Positions 36,001-47,644 of a stretch of DNA of 64,000 nt are shown piece after piece. Under the pieces are notes generated by a model, which was not told the origin of the DNA, did no database searches, and worked only from the letters and a program-made list of their open reading frames with translations. Origin of the DNA: Eimeria necatrix. Its lineage: Eukaryota > Apicomplexa > Conoidasida > Eucoccidiorida > Eimeriidae. Location: positions 1 through 64,000 of the forward strand of contig NW_013654967.1 in NCBI RefSeq assembly GCF_000499385.1. Direction: 5' to 3'. How positions within the stretch are numbered: the first letter of the stretch is position 1; each line of letters begins with the position of its first letter. The position numbers and the translations under genes are program-made.

Positions 36001-39000
36001 TGATTCAATATATATATCAGCTTGCACAGAGACAGGCGCGCTTTGCTGTATCTGGTAATTTGCTTTATATTTGTGGTGCGCCGCAGAACGGAACGACCCC
36101 GCTGGCGATCGCCGCAAGTCCTAACGGGCAGTGGCTGGCTGTCTTTGGCGCCGACTACCACTTGAGGGTTTTCAGTGTCCGGAAGGCGAAGCTTAGTCGA
36201 GTCTACCTCGAGACGCTCCAGGTATTTCTTACGCGGAAAGCACGGGGCCAGGGTCTTGAGTAAAGGTTTTAGCGTCTACGGCTTTCAGGGGTTTCAAGGT
36301 CAGGCTATAATCGTTAGAATGTAGAGATTCAACTGCAGTGTACAAAAGCTCAGTATGGGCAGCTTATTGGGAGCTTTAACTTTGAAGAATTAATGCAGGG
36401 CTTAACTTTGGGTGCTTAGGGTTCAGGTAGTCTGTGCTGCGCACGGGCGGCGTGTGTGCTTTTTTAGTTCTACGAAATGGCCCAGAAAGACCCTCAGTCG
36501 GTTATGCTGCACCAAGACGCACTGGATTTCGAACAGCGAGCGGCCCTTGAGAAGGAGCTATCGCGTTCCCCTCTTCGTTTCCACCAGACCCTTCTGTTTG
36601 ATGCTTCTTCATCCTTTCTTCTCTATCCGGTCCTTCTCGGGGTTAAAGTCCTAAATATACTTGACAATAAAGTGAGAAACTGTTGAATTCTAAATTATGG
36701 GCTCCCGCTTCCACAAGGTTGCATGTTTGGCACTTTACGGACTAAGACGGTCTTCAAGGGTTCAGGGTACTTCAAGGCATCGGCAGTTAATTTTTAGTTT
36801 CTAAAGGCCAAGCTTTTTAGTCCATAGATTCGGCTTCGTTACATAGGGTTTAAGGTTTAGTGCGTACTGTTTAAGGTCGGGAGCTGAATATCAGGGTCTA
36901 AGTGTTCATGATTTGTTTATAGGTCTGCCGCTTCATCGGTCGCCACGAGCAAGGCTTGCGGTACCTGGCGATTGCTCTGCATCAGCCCTGTGCAAGCCGC
37001 GTATGTCTTCCGTGCTTTTATTTTTTTGCAGCTGTGCCAGTGGCTTAGCTTGTACTCTTCTTCCGTCATTTCCTCATACTTTTTCCCGTTGTTTTTGACT
37101 TCTGGGTGTTTATTGCTTCCTTCACATTTTTCCCGATTGCGTGCTTTTATTCCTTACCTTTTCGCTTTTCGTTTGTTTTCTTACACATCAGTCTGATGTT
37201 TAATATGTTTGTTTGCCTCCGTCTAAGCGTCCTACTGCGTGTCCACCTTTACTTGCTCTTTCTCGTTAACTGTTTCCGGGGTTTTATGCAGCGACTTGCC
37301 AAAGCCACAGGGGGTTCCAACGATGCAATTTTGATCGCATCGGCGTTCAAGAAAAAACGGTTAGACACCAGAACCTGTACCCTAAAGGCCGTGAAATCTA
37401 GGCACTTTCTGTTGGTTTCCTCTATCTGGTGTTTCGAAGACAGATTTTTCTCAGAGCGATATTTTCCAGCACGGCTGCGTGCCGTGGACCCAGGGCCCGA
37501 CTGGTGTGTCAAGCCTTTGAGTCTTCGTGCTGAATCCTTCCTCCTTTTAGGGTCTACTTTTTCACCCCAGAAGTTCCGTCCGAGGACATATTAGACACGC
37601 GCGACATCTTTAATGAGAAGCCTTCTAAGGAGGAGCAGGAATCACTAGGCGGTGCGTCATGTCAAGTAGAGCTCCTGGCTCCTAGTGTAGTGCTTGTGTT
37701 CAGCTTAGGGTTTTGCAGGCGCAGCTTGCTTGCTGGTGTTCTTCTTGGCTTTGGTACTTTGTGCCGTCTCAAAGCTACTGATTTCCTCCACCCCTTCAGT
37801 TTGTTTGCATGATCATTTGTGTCCTTGTTTGTTTCATTGTGTGTGTATCTGCTTGCGCATTCTCCTTATTTGTAGGTGGCTTTTGTGTTTTCGTTGGCGC
37901 ATGTTTCATTGACTGGCGTTGTTGCTCCTGTTCTTTCGGCTGCTGCAGCTGCATCTGGACACTCTGCAATGACTCCCGCCCAGCGTGTGGGTTCGACGGC
38001 CACGCTGCACACGACTTTTGGTGACATTCGCGTCAAACTGTTTGGAACTGAGTGTCCCAAAACCGTGGAGAACTTCACAGTTCATGCGCGGAATGGCTAT
38101 TATGATAACATGCTCTTCCACAGAGTCATTAAGGGCTTTATGATTCAAACGGGAGATCCCAATGGAGATGGAACGGGCGGTAAGGGTTTTTCGAGGCTTC
38201 GCTACTCTTCTGCCAACCTCCAACACAACTTGCCTTTTTTACCTCATTTACCTTGTTATTGCTTCTACGGGGCTGCAGCAAATATTTTTGTCCTTACCAC
38301 CGCCACAGTTTTACACGTGCTGCCTTGTTTCTCCACCCAGCGTCTATGCAGACGATGTGAGGAGCAAATATGTTGGCACTTGCCCTCTTGCGTCTGTGTG
38401 CGTGTGCTTCTTTGGCGGTTTTCTTTGTTTATGTGTGTATTACTCAGCTTGTCCGTTTTTGTCAACCTACCGCCTATAGCTTGTCGGGTTTGTGGGGCGT
38501 AGCATCCTTCCCGGGTTTTTCTTTGTACATGCGTGCAAGCATTTGTGCGCACATTTCATATATCTGCGTATGATATGCCCTGTGCCCGAACTACTTGGGG
38601 ATCCACTTTCTGTACATCTCTGCAGGGGAGTCGATTTGGGGCGGCGACTTTGAGGACGAGTTACACAGGTCTCTGAAGCACGACAGGCCTTTCACTTTGT
38701 CCATGGCGAATGCGGGTCCCAATACCAACGGATCTCAGTTTTTCATCACCACTGTGCCGTGTCCATGGCTGGACATGAAGCACACTGTCTTTGGCAGAGT
38801 CACGCATGGCGCGGATGTTGTACTGAAGATCGAAGGAGTATGCATCCTTAGACTAGCCTCCATTGTTTCCCGGCTTGAGCGTGAATGCCAGAACAGATAA
38901 AGGATGCATGAAGTGTTCTGGCTAACCGCTGAAAATTCATTCGACCCCATATACAAGCTTCTGGTTATCTCCACTAATCGGCATGCATGCACGCCGTCCA

Positions 39001-39143
39001 TATAATGTTTTTGTTCCTTTTTCTTGTCCGGGTCCAAGACGATATCTCGTGTGTCTTTCGACGTGTATTCGCAGGTGAAAACTAACATGAACGACAAGCC
39101 TCTGCAAGACGTGAAGCTGCTGACCATCAAAATTACTTCTTAA
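32881..39143 (+). CDS. PPWD1: PPWD1-type spliceosomal cyclophilin (WD40 repeats plus peptidyl-prolyl isomerase)
   Basis: Exons are 32881-33544, 33687-33824, 34001-34117, 34365-34444, 34630 to about 34740, 35196-35457, 36087-36221, 36468-36671, 36923-37000, 37292-37359, 37551-37651, 37949-38179, 38626-38837 and 39075-39143. The piece between about 34740 and 35195 is unresolved; elsewhere phases agree. PPWD1 is a cyclophilin of the late spliceosome. After a Ser/His-rich head of about 215 residues comes a WD40 propeller. It contains [77 protein letters not shown] and [20 protein letters not shown]. The linker [17 protein letters not shown] is nearly the human one. The isomerase domain has [35 protein letters not shown] and [14 protein letters not shown]. 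It also has [29 protein letters not shown] and a short final exon. The active-site Arg ([11 protein letters not shown]) and the Gln/Phe of SQFFIT are present; Leu of PWLDMKH stands at the position that is Trp in cyclophilin A. Confidence 0.93.
33034..33067 (+). repeat. AGC triplet array coding for poly-Ser
   Basis: About eleven uninterrupted AGC codons in the N-terminal exon of PPWD1. It is the last long triplet array before the repeat-poor right half of the window. Confidence 0.9.
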
Positions 39144-39164
39144 TATTCCTTTACTTCTTCAGGT

Positions 39165-39187
39165 TGGAAGCCTTCAGAAGGCTTCCA
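39165..39187 (+). repeat. Hairpin just downstream of the PPWD1 stop codon
   Basis: Eleven-bp perfect arms (39165-39175 and 39177-39187, core GGAAGCCTTC/GAAGGCTTCC) surround one A, 22 nt after TAA. In a eukaryotic 3' UTR it could affect mRNA stability or 3' end formation. It should not be read as a bacterial terminator. Confidence 0.8.
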
Positions 39188-40432
39188 GAGAGTCTTACCA
39201 CCTAGTCAGCGCTTTGCTGCTAGGTACTTCGCCGTATTTCAAGGACCAGATGATGTTTTAATGCTTTGTTATTTTGTCTAGATGAAGGCGCTGAACGTCT
39301 TATTCAGATAGGCGCGTGCATGTATGTCCGTAGACATCCATTCGTAACACACGTGCCACACGTGTTACTCGTAACCACCTTCCTCATTTACCGGCCTGTG
39401 TACGCAGCCACGCAAAGTTTGTTACGGCTTTGTGGCCTTGTGCACTTTCGTAGATACTTGCCCGCTGCTGTGTGCCAAACCGTCCAACTTAGGCGTGAGC
39501 TCAAGCAGATGAGAGGAAGCAAAACGCGCTCACCTACATGGGTGTACTAACAAATTTGCAAGCATACTACATAAAGCTGCTTGCTCTGTACTGGCGTGTG
39601 TTCCTCTTTCTCGTGGCACATGAACGTACCAACACGACACAGCGCAAACGGCTACACGCATGCGCCCTCCTACACAAGCCGCTAACATAATGCTCATACA
39701 CCAATGCACGCAACTGTCATGCACAGATGAATAAATGGATAAAATGATGCAGCCATATGGTCATTTGACCGTATGCGCATGTCCGTTAGTTTCCATAGGT
39801 AGCGATCCGCTACACGTGCGTTCTCCCTGTGCATGAGCAGTCGCGCTGGCATGCCTTGACACCAAAAAGAAATCCACGCCTAGATCTATACACATGAAGG
39901 CAAGCCTACTGCGAAGCCTCAAGCATCTGCACCGTGCTGCTGCTGCTCGGCCTCATTGCTCCTTGCATGCATTGCAGCACTATGCGCACAAATAAATATT
40001 CTTGTTTTAAATGCACGTAGCCCACTCAGCAGCAGCAGGGGATTATGTGCATCTGCACACATGCATGTGCTTGCATGCGCGCCGCAGAGATAGCACGCAG
40101 AACAAGCATCCTGTACACGTTTGCGGGGCATCAGAAACATCTCATCCGTGTGCTGCTGGGCTTGGTAATTGCTCACAGCGCGGATGATTGTTTAGTGCGC
40201 AGACACATGCGGATGCGTTCGCGCTGCTAATCCAGCGCTGTTTTTGCTGCTACTAACGCTGCTGCTGCTAATAACCTACCTAGAATGTGCATGTCAGAAA
40301 CAGCGTCTAGAAAGGCCCTAAGCTGCATGAGGCTTCGAATTAAAAAATATCGGGTTCATCCAGACTCTTTTTACTTCTGCATCCGTTACTGGTAGTGCAG
40401 CAGCGATACGGTTCGTCAGCAACAGTAGCTTT
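39188..40432. other. Convergent intergenic region with TGCATGCA motifs, no gene
   Basis: The 3' ends of PPWD1 and the RING gene face each other. TGCATGC or TGCATGCA occurs at 39964-39971 and 40072-40078. No coding frame is convincing. Confidence 0.5.
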
Positions 40433-42527
40433 TTAGCTGGCGACATCCCTGACCACTCCCTCAAGCTGCGCGCCTTCAACCATTTGGTTTCCTTCTCTGT
40501 CCTTTAACTCCAGAACTCCTTTCACCGGACAGCGGCAAGTAGGGCAGAGGCCGCTCCTGCACGAAAAAAATTCGTTTGGACCATATGCAGAGCCCTACTG
40601 AACACTATGCAACTCCACGCTCATGCAGTGTGTGGAGCAGACGAGCTGTGACACGAGAGCCTCCACTAGTAACTGCAGCAGCTAGGATTGGATCTTACCT
40701 ATGGAAGCATGTCTGAGCGCACGAAAAACAGAGACCTCCATGTCCGCAGAAGAGAAGCACGGCACTCGCCATCTGCAATCATTCAATGCATGCACAGTTT
40801 CAGCTCAGACAGCATGCATGTGCCTCGTGCAGACACCTTTCGAGCAGTCTACAGTGCGTGTCTGTGCTTTGTATTGCATATGCTCCTTTGAATGCTAACA
40901 AAGAAACGCATGGGCTTCATGTTTCATGTACTTATATATGGCTCCTCGGGCACACAGCAGCTTGTATGGTTGCCATCGTTTTCTACTCGTATACACGCTC
41001 CTCCTGTCACAGGCCCCCTAATCTTTTATATTATGTATTTCAAATGCACGTGCGCTGTACTACACGCAATCTATATTGCACTCCCAGTGTTAGAAATGCC
41101 AAATTCCTGGAGTTACAAACGCCTGTCGGGTGTACAAACATGTACAAACACCCTACCGTGTTGCAGCAGATGATGCATAGCTCTGATTCCCGCAGCAATT
41201 TTTCCTCTGATGGAGTCACATCAGTAGGAGCAGCATTTGCTCCTGCCGCTGGTTGCACATCGACGGCTGTTGTTACATCTGCCTCTGCTGCGCCCTGTGT
41301 GAGCGTATCTTGCGGGTCTCCTTCTATCGTCTCTTCCTGGTCGGTAGTAGTGCCACCTGGTGGTGCCCATTGTAAAGGATTCCCTTCTCCAGTGGAATCC
41401 TGCACTGCAGTTGGGTTGCTGGTCTTCAGGGGTTCGCCATATAGGGGCCCTTGGGCCTGCAGGTGGTCATGCGCTGAAGGCCCCTCTGCTGGTCCCCCGA
41501 TTCTATAAAAGTGCTCGCTGACCCTTTCAAGGGTAAGCTTCATGTCACACATGAGGGGAGGGCCAACTGCTGCGGCAGCTGCTGCCGCGGAAGACGCAGG
41601 CAGGCTGCTGATGCCCCTATCGTTGGGAGCCCGCTGCTCGACGTCGTCTGTGAGGGCGCGGGAGTGATTGGCGATGAAGCAAATAGAGACAAAAGCAGCA
41701 AACAGCATCAGGAGAAAAAACGAGGCAACTCCAGCCGAGACAAATACCACAAATCGTGAATTCAAGTGCACGGACAGCCACTGCGACAGTGCGATTATGC
41801 ACAGCAAGAACGCTACCGCATGCATCTCAGACAAGTGCACGAGAACGCGTGTTATGGTATTCTGCTGAAGCAAAGCATCTCGCAACAGCAGTAGGCCCAG
41901 AAGCAGGCAGCAACACAAGTGGCCCCCCGCAAGGACCCAAAGAGGCCAAGTGCATGCATAAGAGTTGGACAGGAAGGAAGCGAGTGTCTGAGCTGCAGGG
42001 AACGGCAGAGACTGGAGACAGAGTGTCCCCAGCTGCAGCAGCACCACCAGGTCCCAGCACTGTAGGCGTGCCCACGTGTATGCATCGTTCCTGTCAATGT
42101 TTAGGGCAGTGCTACTGCTGTAGCTCGCAGCCGACACTCCCAGCAGCGTCACCAGTGGTACCTTCCCGAGAATGTGTAGGGAAAATAAGACACACAGTAG
42201 AAGGCGCGACGCCACGCCCAACAAAACTATCACACGCAGCCGCTTCTCAGATGGCAGAAGCCACGCATAAGATCGCACAAAGCGTGCGGCGCCACTAAAC
42301 AGTATACACAGATCGAAGACGAGAAGAGGTAAGGGCAGCAGTGCCCAGTGGTGCTGCGAATAACTACGATGGATGCACACCACTCCCCATAGAAAACATA
42401 AAAAAAAACACAACACCTCCACGCAAACACCTAAGCAGACGATCGACACAGAGCCTAGCGGGCCCCTGTAATCGTCGTACGGGAACAGTAGGCGAGGCTG
42501 GAATAGGCAAATGCATGGAGGTGGCAT
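40433..42527 (-). CDS. Multi-pass membrane protein with C-terminal C3HC4 RING finger (predicted E3 ubiquitin ligase)
   Basis: The exons are 42527-41157, 40772-40699 and 40556-40433, phase-consistent, giving 522 residues. Residues about 20-305 hold roughly eight hydrophobic helices. A soluble linker (about 310-445, Ala/Pro/Thr/Glu-rich) follows, and then the RING. Exon 1 ends with SELCIICCNT (C451, C454). Exon 2 supplies LLFCGHGGLCFSCAQTC (C466, H468, C472, C475). Exon 3 supplies SGLCPTCRCPVKGVLELKD (C486, C489). These eight ligands match C3HC4 spacing. RING proteins recruit an E2 enzyme, so a membrane-anchored ubiquitin ligase is the natural inference; substrate and organelle are unknown. The first Met gives a short Pro/Cys-rich head before the first helix, so an upstream exon cannot be excluded. 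Confidence 0.85.
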
Positions 42528-42774
42528 TTTAGATCCATTTCACACGCCAATCCACACAAATATTATGGCTCCTAAACTAGGGGGGACAGGCAGCTCAATA
42601 ACTCATGCAGAGGAAACAGCTTGGAGCAGTCCAACTCGATACAAGAAGGCGCTGGTGCACTCTCCAGCGCAGCATTCCCGGTGGAACTCACAGATAGCAG
42701 CCATAAGCAACTGGAAAGCAGAACAAAACAGAATATTGGCGTCGACATGGCGTAAAACGACGCTCGTTCCATAT

Positions 42775-42810
42775 GGTGGGCCCCTAGGCGGCGTGGTGGG
42801 AAGGGGCCCC
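42775..42810. promoter_or_regulatory. Paired GGGCCCC elements upstream of the RING gene
   Basis: GGGCCCC (42778-42784) and GGGGCCCC (42803-42810) are about 20 nt apart and about 250-280 nt upstream of the RING start codon at 42527. They recur in this position at other genes in the window. Confidence 0.35.
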
Positions 42811-43758
42811 TCCCGTCGCTCCCACAGGATTGAAAGTCACTTCGGCGTCTTGGGCGCCTTTTGCATGGACATTATATTTTGCTTCTTCTGGTGTTTTTCA
42901 TAAGATGTAAGGTCTCGCAAACACTGTAGTGGTCCCTCTCAAGGCTGGCTGGTGCCTGTCTTGCATACCTCGTGCTGACGTTGGTTTCAAAAAATTGTCG
43001 CATCGGGAAGAGGAGTCAAAGCAAATGAAAATATGTCGTTTCTCATTCATTTTCGAAATGTCTCCCTGGAGCAGTAGCCGAGTAGTTGCAACACCAACTA
43101 CCGCACGATGCTTTCGTGTGAATGCACATCGGTAATGAACGATCGCGTTTTACCTTCACGCGCGCGCACGCTGCAGCAAATATGCACTTTCTGTTGCCTG
43201 TACAGCGAAGCTATGGTTGAGTGTCATGAGACGAACGAATAATACGCCCTGAGACTGAGCCAGGCCCTCCCTACAGATGACGATGATTTGAAACCTTCGC
43301 GCAGACCCGTGTGAATAGCTTGAAATGATGGATTGCTAGTGTCGAATTTTTTAATGTGCCTTGTAGTGTGGTCCTAAATTCTCACCGTCGTGGAAAAGCG
43401 GGGTCTACAGGGGAGAAGCGGCCGCCCGTAACATAGTCGCAGTGCCGTTTGGTACAGTTGTTTTGCTTAAGTACGTTTCCTTATACCTGCGCAATTCGAT
43501 TCTTTTGTAACAGTCAGGCTGTTACATCAGTTTTATAGCTTACCACATTTGGCCACAGTTATCAGAAACCTCTCGAAAGCGGTCACAACTTGAGAGGCCG
43601 TTGTGGGACATGGAACGAGCACCGTCAACAAGCAGCACACTGAGCAAGAAGGTGCCTAACGGGAGCTGACTGCGAGGTTGGGATTAGTGAAGAATGGAAG
43701 AGGTGTTCTAGTGTAAAGGAGTCAACTGCATTGCCACATTCGACGGCTCACCGACAAG
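42811..43758. other. No supported gene
   Basis: Repeat-poor intergenic DNA. A short inverted repeat, TGTAACAG then CTGTTACA with a 5-nt loop, lies at 43506-43526. No coding frame stands out. Confidence 0.5.
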
Positions 43759-44435
43759 ATGTACGGAGCAGTTACGTCTACTCAAGTAAACGTCCCTTCG
43801 TATAGGTATTTGTTGAACGGAAACCTACGTGGCTCTCAAATGAGAAGCGTAAAGATGCGTGCGCTACCTACGCCTATGTTCATGCTGCAAATTGCTGGAT
43901 CGTTCCCATGCGTAGCCTGCTCAGAAACATGCCTGACTTTTCAGCAGGAGCTTGAGCGCCTACGCACTAGCCAAAAGTAATTTAGAGAGTTACCAACGCT
44001 TCTTGTGAGCAGTTCTGTCCAATGGCTAAGGCGGTGCTGGTCAGAATTGTTGGGTATGGGGCTACACTTTTAAACTGGGACTAGGGAATCCACCTCGTCA
44101 TTGAGAGTCTTCGAGGATGTGCAGGCCTTTGAGTTATATTAACTCATTAGCGACACGCCTGCATGCCGGCTTGCACAGCAAAAGGGCAGTGTAAGCTTTG
44201 CACCATCTGGCTCGAGCGCGAATCCCCAGGGTGGAAAAATCAGCATCAATTGCACCTTTCTCCTGCAAGTTTGTTATGGCCTGAAGCCAGCGCAGAAATT
44301 AAAGTGTTACATGCCCCCTCTGAAGCATGGGCATCTGTTGCTTTGGTTTGCCGAGAAGTAGTCGGCAGCGAGAGCTTGACTCTCTTCGTCAAGCTGCCTT
44401 TGTTCCGTGGAACCAACGCTGTAGTTCTCCATTAA
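43759..44435 (+). CDS. Possible small three-exon gene, unrecognised (about 74 aa)
   Basis: ATG at 43759 opens MYGAVTSTQ and meets a donor, CAA|GTAAAC (exon 43759-43785, phase 0). An acceptor CTTTTCAG at 43944 opens QELERLRTSQ (43945-43976), ending at AA|GTAATT. Acceptor TTTCTCCTGCAAG at 44269 restores phase and leads to AEIKVLHAPSEAWASVALV and a stop at 44435. The phases agree, but each exon is short and no family is recognised, so this could be chance. Confidence 0.3.
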
Positions 44436-45281
44436 AAACTAAGGCTTTTTCTTGACTTGGCAGTAAGATGTTTTTTCCTACGAAAATTGCGAGTGAACGG
44501 TGGTTTGGCGAGCTGAGTGTTTGTGCAGGAGCTGCCTACACAAGTAGCAATTTTTCTAAGTAAGCATGTGGGACTACACGTCTGATACCATATTATCAAC
44601 AAACATGTAAGTAAACGTGCAACTATTTGAGTTTGAGCCCTCAACATTAGCAGAACTATAGCTTTTCCTCAGGGCGTTGATGCGGCAAGCTGCTGTCTCG
44701 CAAAGCCCCAGTCACTGCTACTTGTGCCTTGCCGCCATCAGGATCCAGCCAGTTCCTACAGACAGTAATAATTTAGCTAAAGGTTGCCTTATTTTGAAAT
44801 TGCGGTGCTGATTGCGAGTCTTCACCGTGAAATCAAAGCATATAGTGGTGCCAAGCACCACATCTGGCCACTTCGGTGCATGCCGCTGCACTTGGGACGA
44901 ACGGAATGTTTGGTCTGGGCCACACTTTTTCACGTCGCTGTTGGTACCGTTGGAATTTGGGTTTGGTATTTATGTTATCAAGGAAAAGTGGGACACGAGG
45001 GCTTCCCATGGCTTCCGAGGTCGCTCCGCCTATTGTTTAGTTGTACTGAGTCGTCGCCGCTCGTGGCAAGTGTGAGGCAGCTTCAGACAACGGCAGATTT
45101 GATCGCGTATTTTTCCTGAGGTTTCTACTGAGGCCATTCAGCCGTGTGTGGAGGCACGTTCGACGCTGGATCGTGGTTAAGAAGGAACGGGCACCTCATC
45201 GCTACGCCCCGTAGAGGCTCTCCAGTTTTCGCAATTGCTCGCATAGTTCAGCTTCTTGTCAGCTTTTTTCTCACACGCGCA
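44436..45281. other. Region upstream of the p24 gene, no supported gene
   Basis: It must contain the p24 promoter. The + frame at 44784-45119 includes hydrophobic stretches and EIAVLIASLHREIKAY, but has no splice support or recognised homologue. Confidence 0.4.
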
Positions 45282-46340
45282 ATGAGGACGTTGCAGAGGA
45301 TTGGGGGCTTGCCTCCTCTTCGGGCTGCAGCTGCCATGGTTCTGGCGTTGGGCTACCTTGCCCACTCAGTATCAGCGGCTTACTTCTACGTGCAGGAATC
45401 TCAGGACAAATGCTTTATTGAAAGCGTCCCAACTGGAGTGGCACTTACGGCTTCGTATAAGAACCACGAAAATCCAGGTGAGTTTGAGTGTCCTTACCTG
45501 TTTGTGCGAAACGGGCTGATCATCTGGGCGCTCTACTGCGGCTTGTGCATGAAACTGTGTGAGGCTTACGGTGATTTCGTGTTGCACTGTTTTTTGTGTA
45601 TCTAGGTGTGACCTGCAGTATCATATTCAAGGACCCGAGCGGTCGCAGCGTGTACAGCCGAGAAGTACTACCAGCAGACGCAGAGGGAAAGGTCACCCAC
45701 ATGACGACCACGACTGGCGAGTACCAAGTTTGCATTTCTTGCGCCTCTTCGAAGTGGTTTAACACCCAGCTGCTCAAGTGGTCTCTTTCCATTGAGCTAG
45801 GCGACACAGACATCAACATCGACGTGAGATCTGTTTGCACGACAGCTCTGAGAATATCTCTTTAGCACATCTTGGGGCTCTTTCCTCTGGTAAAAGTATG
45901 TTGTACGTTATGCTGTTCCATCTAATCAGGACCTAGCTAAAAAGGAGCATGTCAACAGTGTTCACCTGAAGCTGCAAGCGATTGCCCGCCGATTGGAAGC
46001 TATGCAGGCGGAAAACGACTATGAGCGCGTCCAGGTCAGCAGCGAACTCGCCATATTCGTTTCTTGCCAGTTAGGGATTTCGTATTGCTGTCAGTTGGCA
46101 GAAACACCCTTTTGTTGGAGAAATGGCGGTGCAATAGGATGAGGGTCGTGCAAACGAACGCAGTTTCACAAGATGCCGGGTTTTGCTGTGTTGCAGGAAG
46201 AAAGATTCCAACGAACGAGCGAAGCAATCAACAGTCGAGTTGTATGGTTTTCGGTTTTGCAACTTCTGCTGCTTTGTGCGTGCACCTTGGTGAGCATTTT
46301 CTACTTAGTACGCTATTTCCATGCCCATAAAATCATATGA
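45282..46340 (+). CDS. p24/TMED (emp24/gp25L) cargo receptor
   Basis: Four exons, phase-consistent: 45282-45477, 45606-45823, 45930-46034 and 46197-46340, giving 220 residues, a normal p24 length. p24 proteins are type I membrane proteins that cycle between ER and Golgi in COPI/COPII vesicles and select cargo. A signal peptide (residues 1-32, ending AHSVSA) precedes a GOLD domain. The domain has the paired Cys at DKCFIESVP and YQVCISC, and VTCSIIFKDPSGRSVYS between them. A heptad-rich membrane-proximal region follows (LKLQAIARRLEAMQAENDYE and EERFQRTSEAINSRVVWFS). Next are one TM helix (VLQLLLLCACTLVSIFYLV) and a short basic tail ending RYFHAHKII. The tail is not a canonical KKxx signal but keeps the aromatic and basic residues. 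The exact subfamily is not decided. The ATG at 45282 was chosen because it places the signal peptide at the N-terminus. Confidence 0.92.
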
Positions 46341-47644
46341 GTGATGCATGGGGAAGACAGGAGAGGAGCTTTGCTCCTCGCAAGCCCTTGACTCTCTTGC
46401 ACACGAGCACGCTAGTTTTCGAATTGATAAGCCGAGTGCACGGAAATACTACTATAACGGGAATGCCGTTTTTCGGGTTTTTCGCCTCGTTAAGGGCTTT
46501 TTCCGAAGTACCTGGTGGACTGGTTCAGCATAGGTGTTTATTGGAAGTGGTTGGCGGTTGACCCAAGCATAGTTGGAGCGGCTACAGCGCTCGTTACGGC
46601 TTAGCGTGGCAAGGTGTTCAGCAGAAGGCAGATATTCATTTGACTTCAGCAAGGAGTGCTTTCAGCTAACCCAAGCGCAGGTGGAACTATTATTAAGCGC
46701 TCCCAGTGCGTGCAACGTGACGCAACCTGTCTCCAGAATGACTTAGTGCACTTACGATTTCATATGAAGCCTCTAGAAAGTGTGCTTCTTTGCTGCCGCT
46801 TCACAGTTCCAGGCACACAGACGATTTTTCGTAGCTTAGAGAGGCCACCAGCTCACGAAAGTTTCACTGCACTCCGCTAACACGCTCGTGTTTGGAGAAC
46901 CGCACACCGAAAGGACTGATCGAGGGCAGCAAGCATGGAAGAAAGCATTAAGGCTACTCAAAGTAGGATGCAGCATGGGGCTTGCAGAAATCTGCTTTTT
47001 AGGAGCAAGCATGCATCTGGAGATGCAGTATAAGTAGCTCGAAGCAGCTTCACAGCGAAGAAACGTCAGGACTTGTGGCATACATGATTTTGAATGAATA
47101 GCATAGATGGCGGCGGAATTCTCGGGTGGGGATGTGGAAGGAGCTGAAGGGACGCTTCTTTTTCCCTATGTGCTGTTGAAGGTCCGCAGGCTAGAGCCTA
47201 CGGTGTTGAATACCTTGAATTAGGATTTCACAAATGTTATGTTTAATAAAGAAGCAGGCAAGTCGAAGCAGCTGCTCTGTTGGGATGGCTGCTCTCGACG
47301 TCTATTTGCTCCAGACCCGGAAGAGGGAAGATGTGTCCACCGCGCATTCGCATGCCTTTCAATTGGTAGGACGGACCACCGCGTCCACTGGGGAATCTTT
47401 TTAATGTAGTTCAAGCACCCTCCGCCGTTATTTATGTAAATGCATGCACATTTCGTACCACTTTCTGGATTATGCCTCAGCGTCGTCTTCAAGGAACTCA
47501 CCAGCGGACACACCCTAAATCGCATCATTTCGAATGGTGGAACTTTCTGATAGTAAAAGGGTGAACAGGACGTGAACGATATAGCCATGCGAACATGCGA
47601 AAAGCATTGACACGCATGGAGCCCAGCCCCTGAAACACACTTAT
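46341..47644. other. No supported gene
   Basis: Intergenic DNA downstream of p24 with only short open frames. A - strand frame at 47220-47588 has no coding character that I can defend. Confidence 0.5.

Noticed and set aside
41756..42298. A 180-codon + frame opposite the RING gene
   Set aside because: It is antisense to transmembrane helices of a gene with a complete RING finger and consistent splicing on the - strand.
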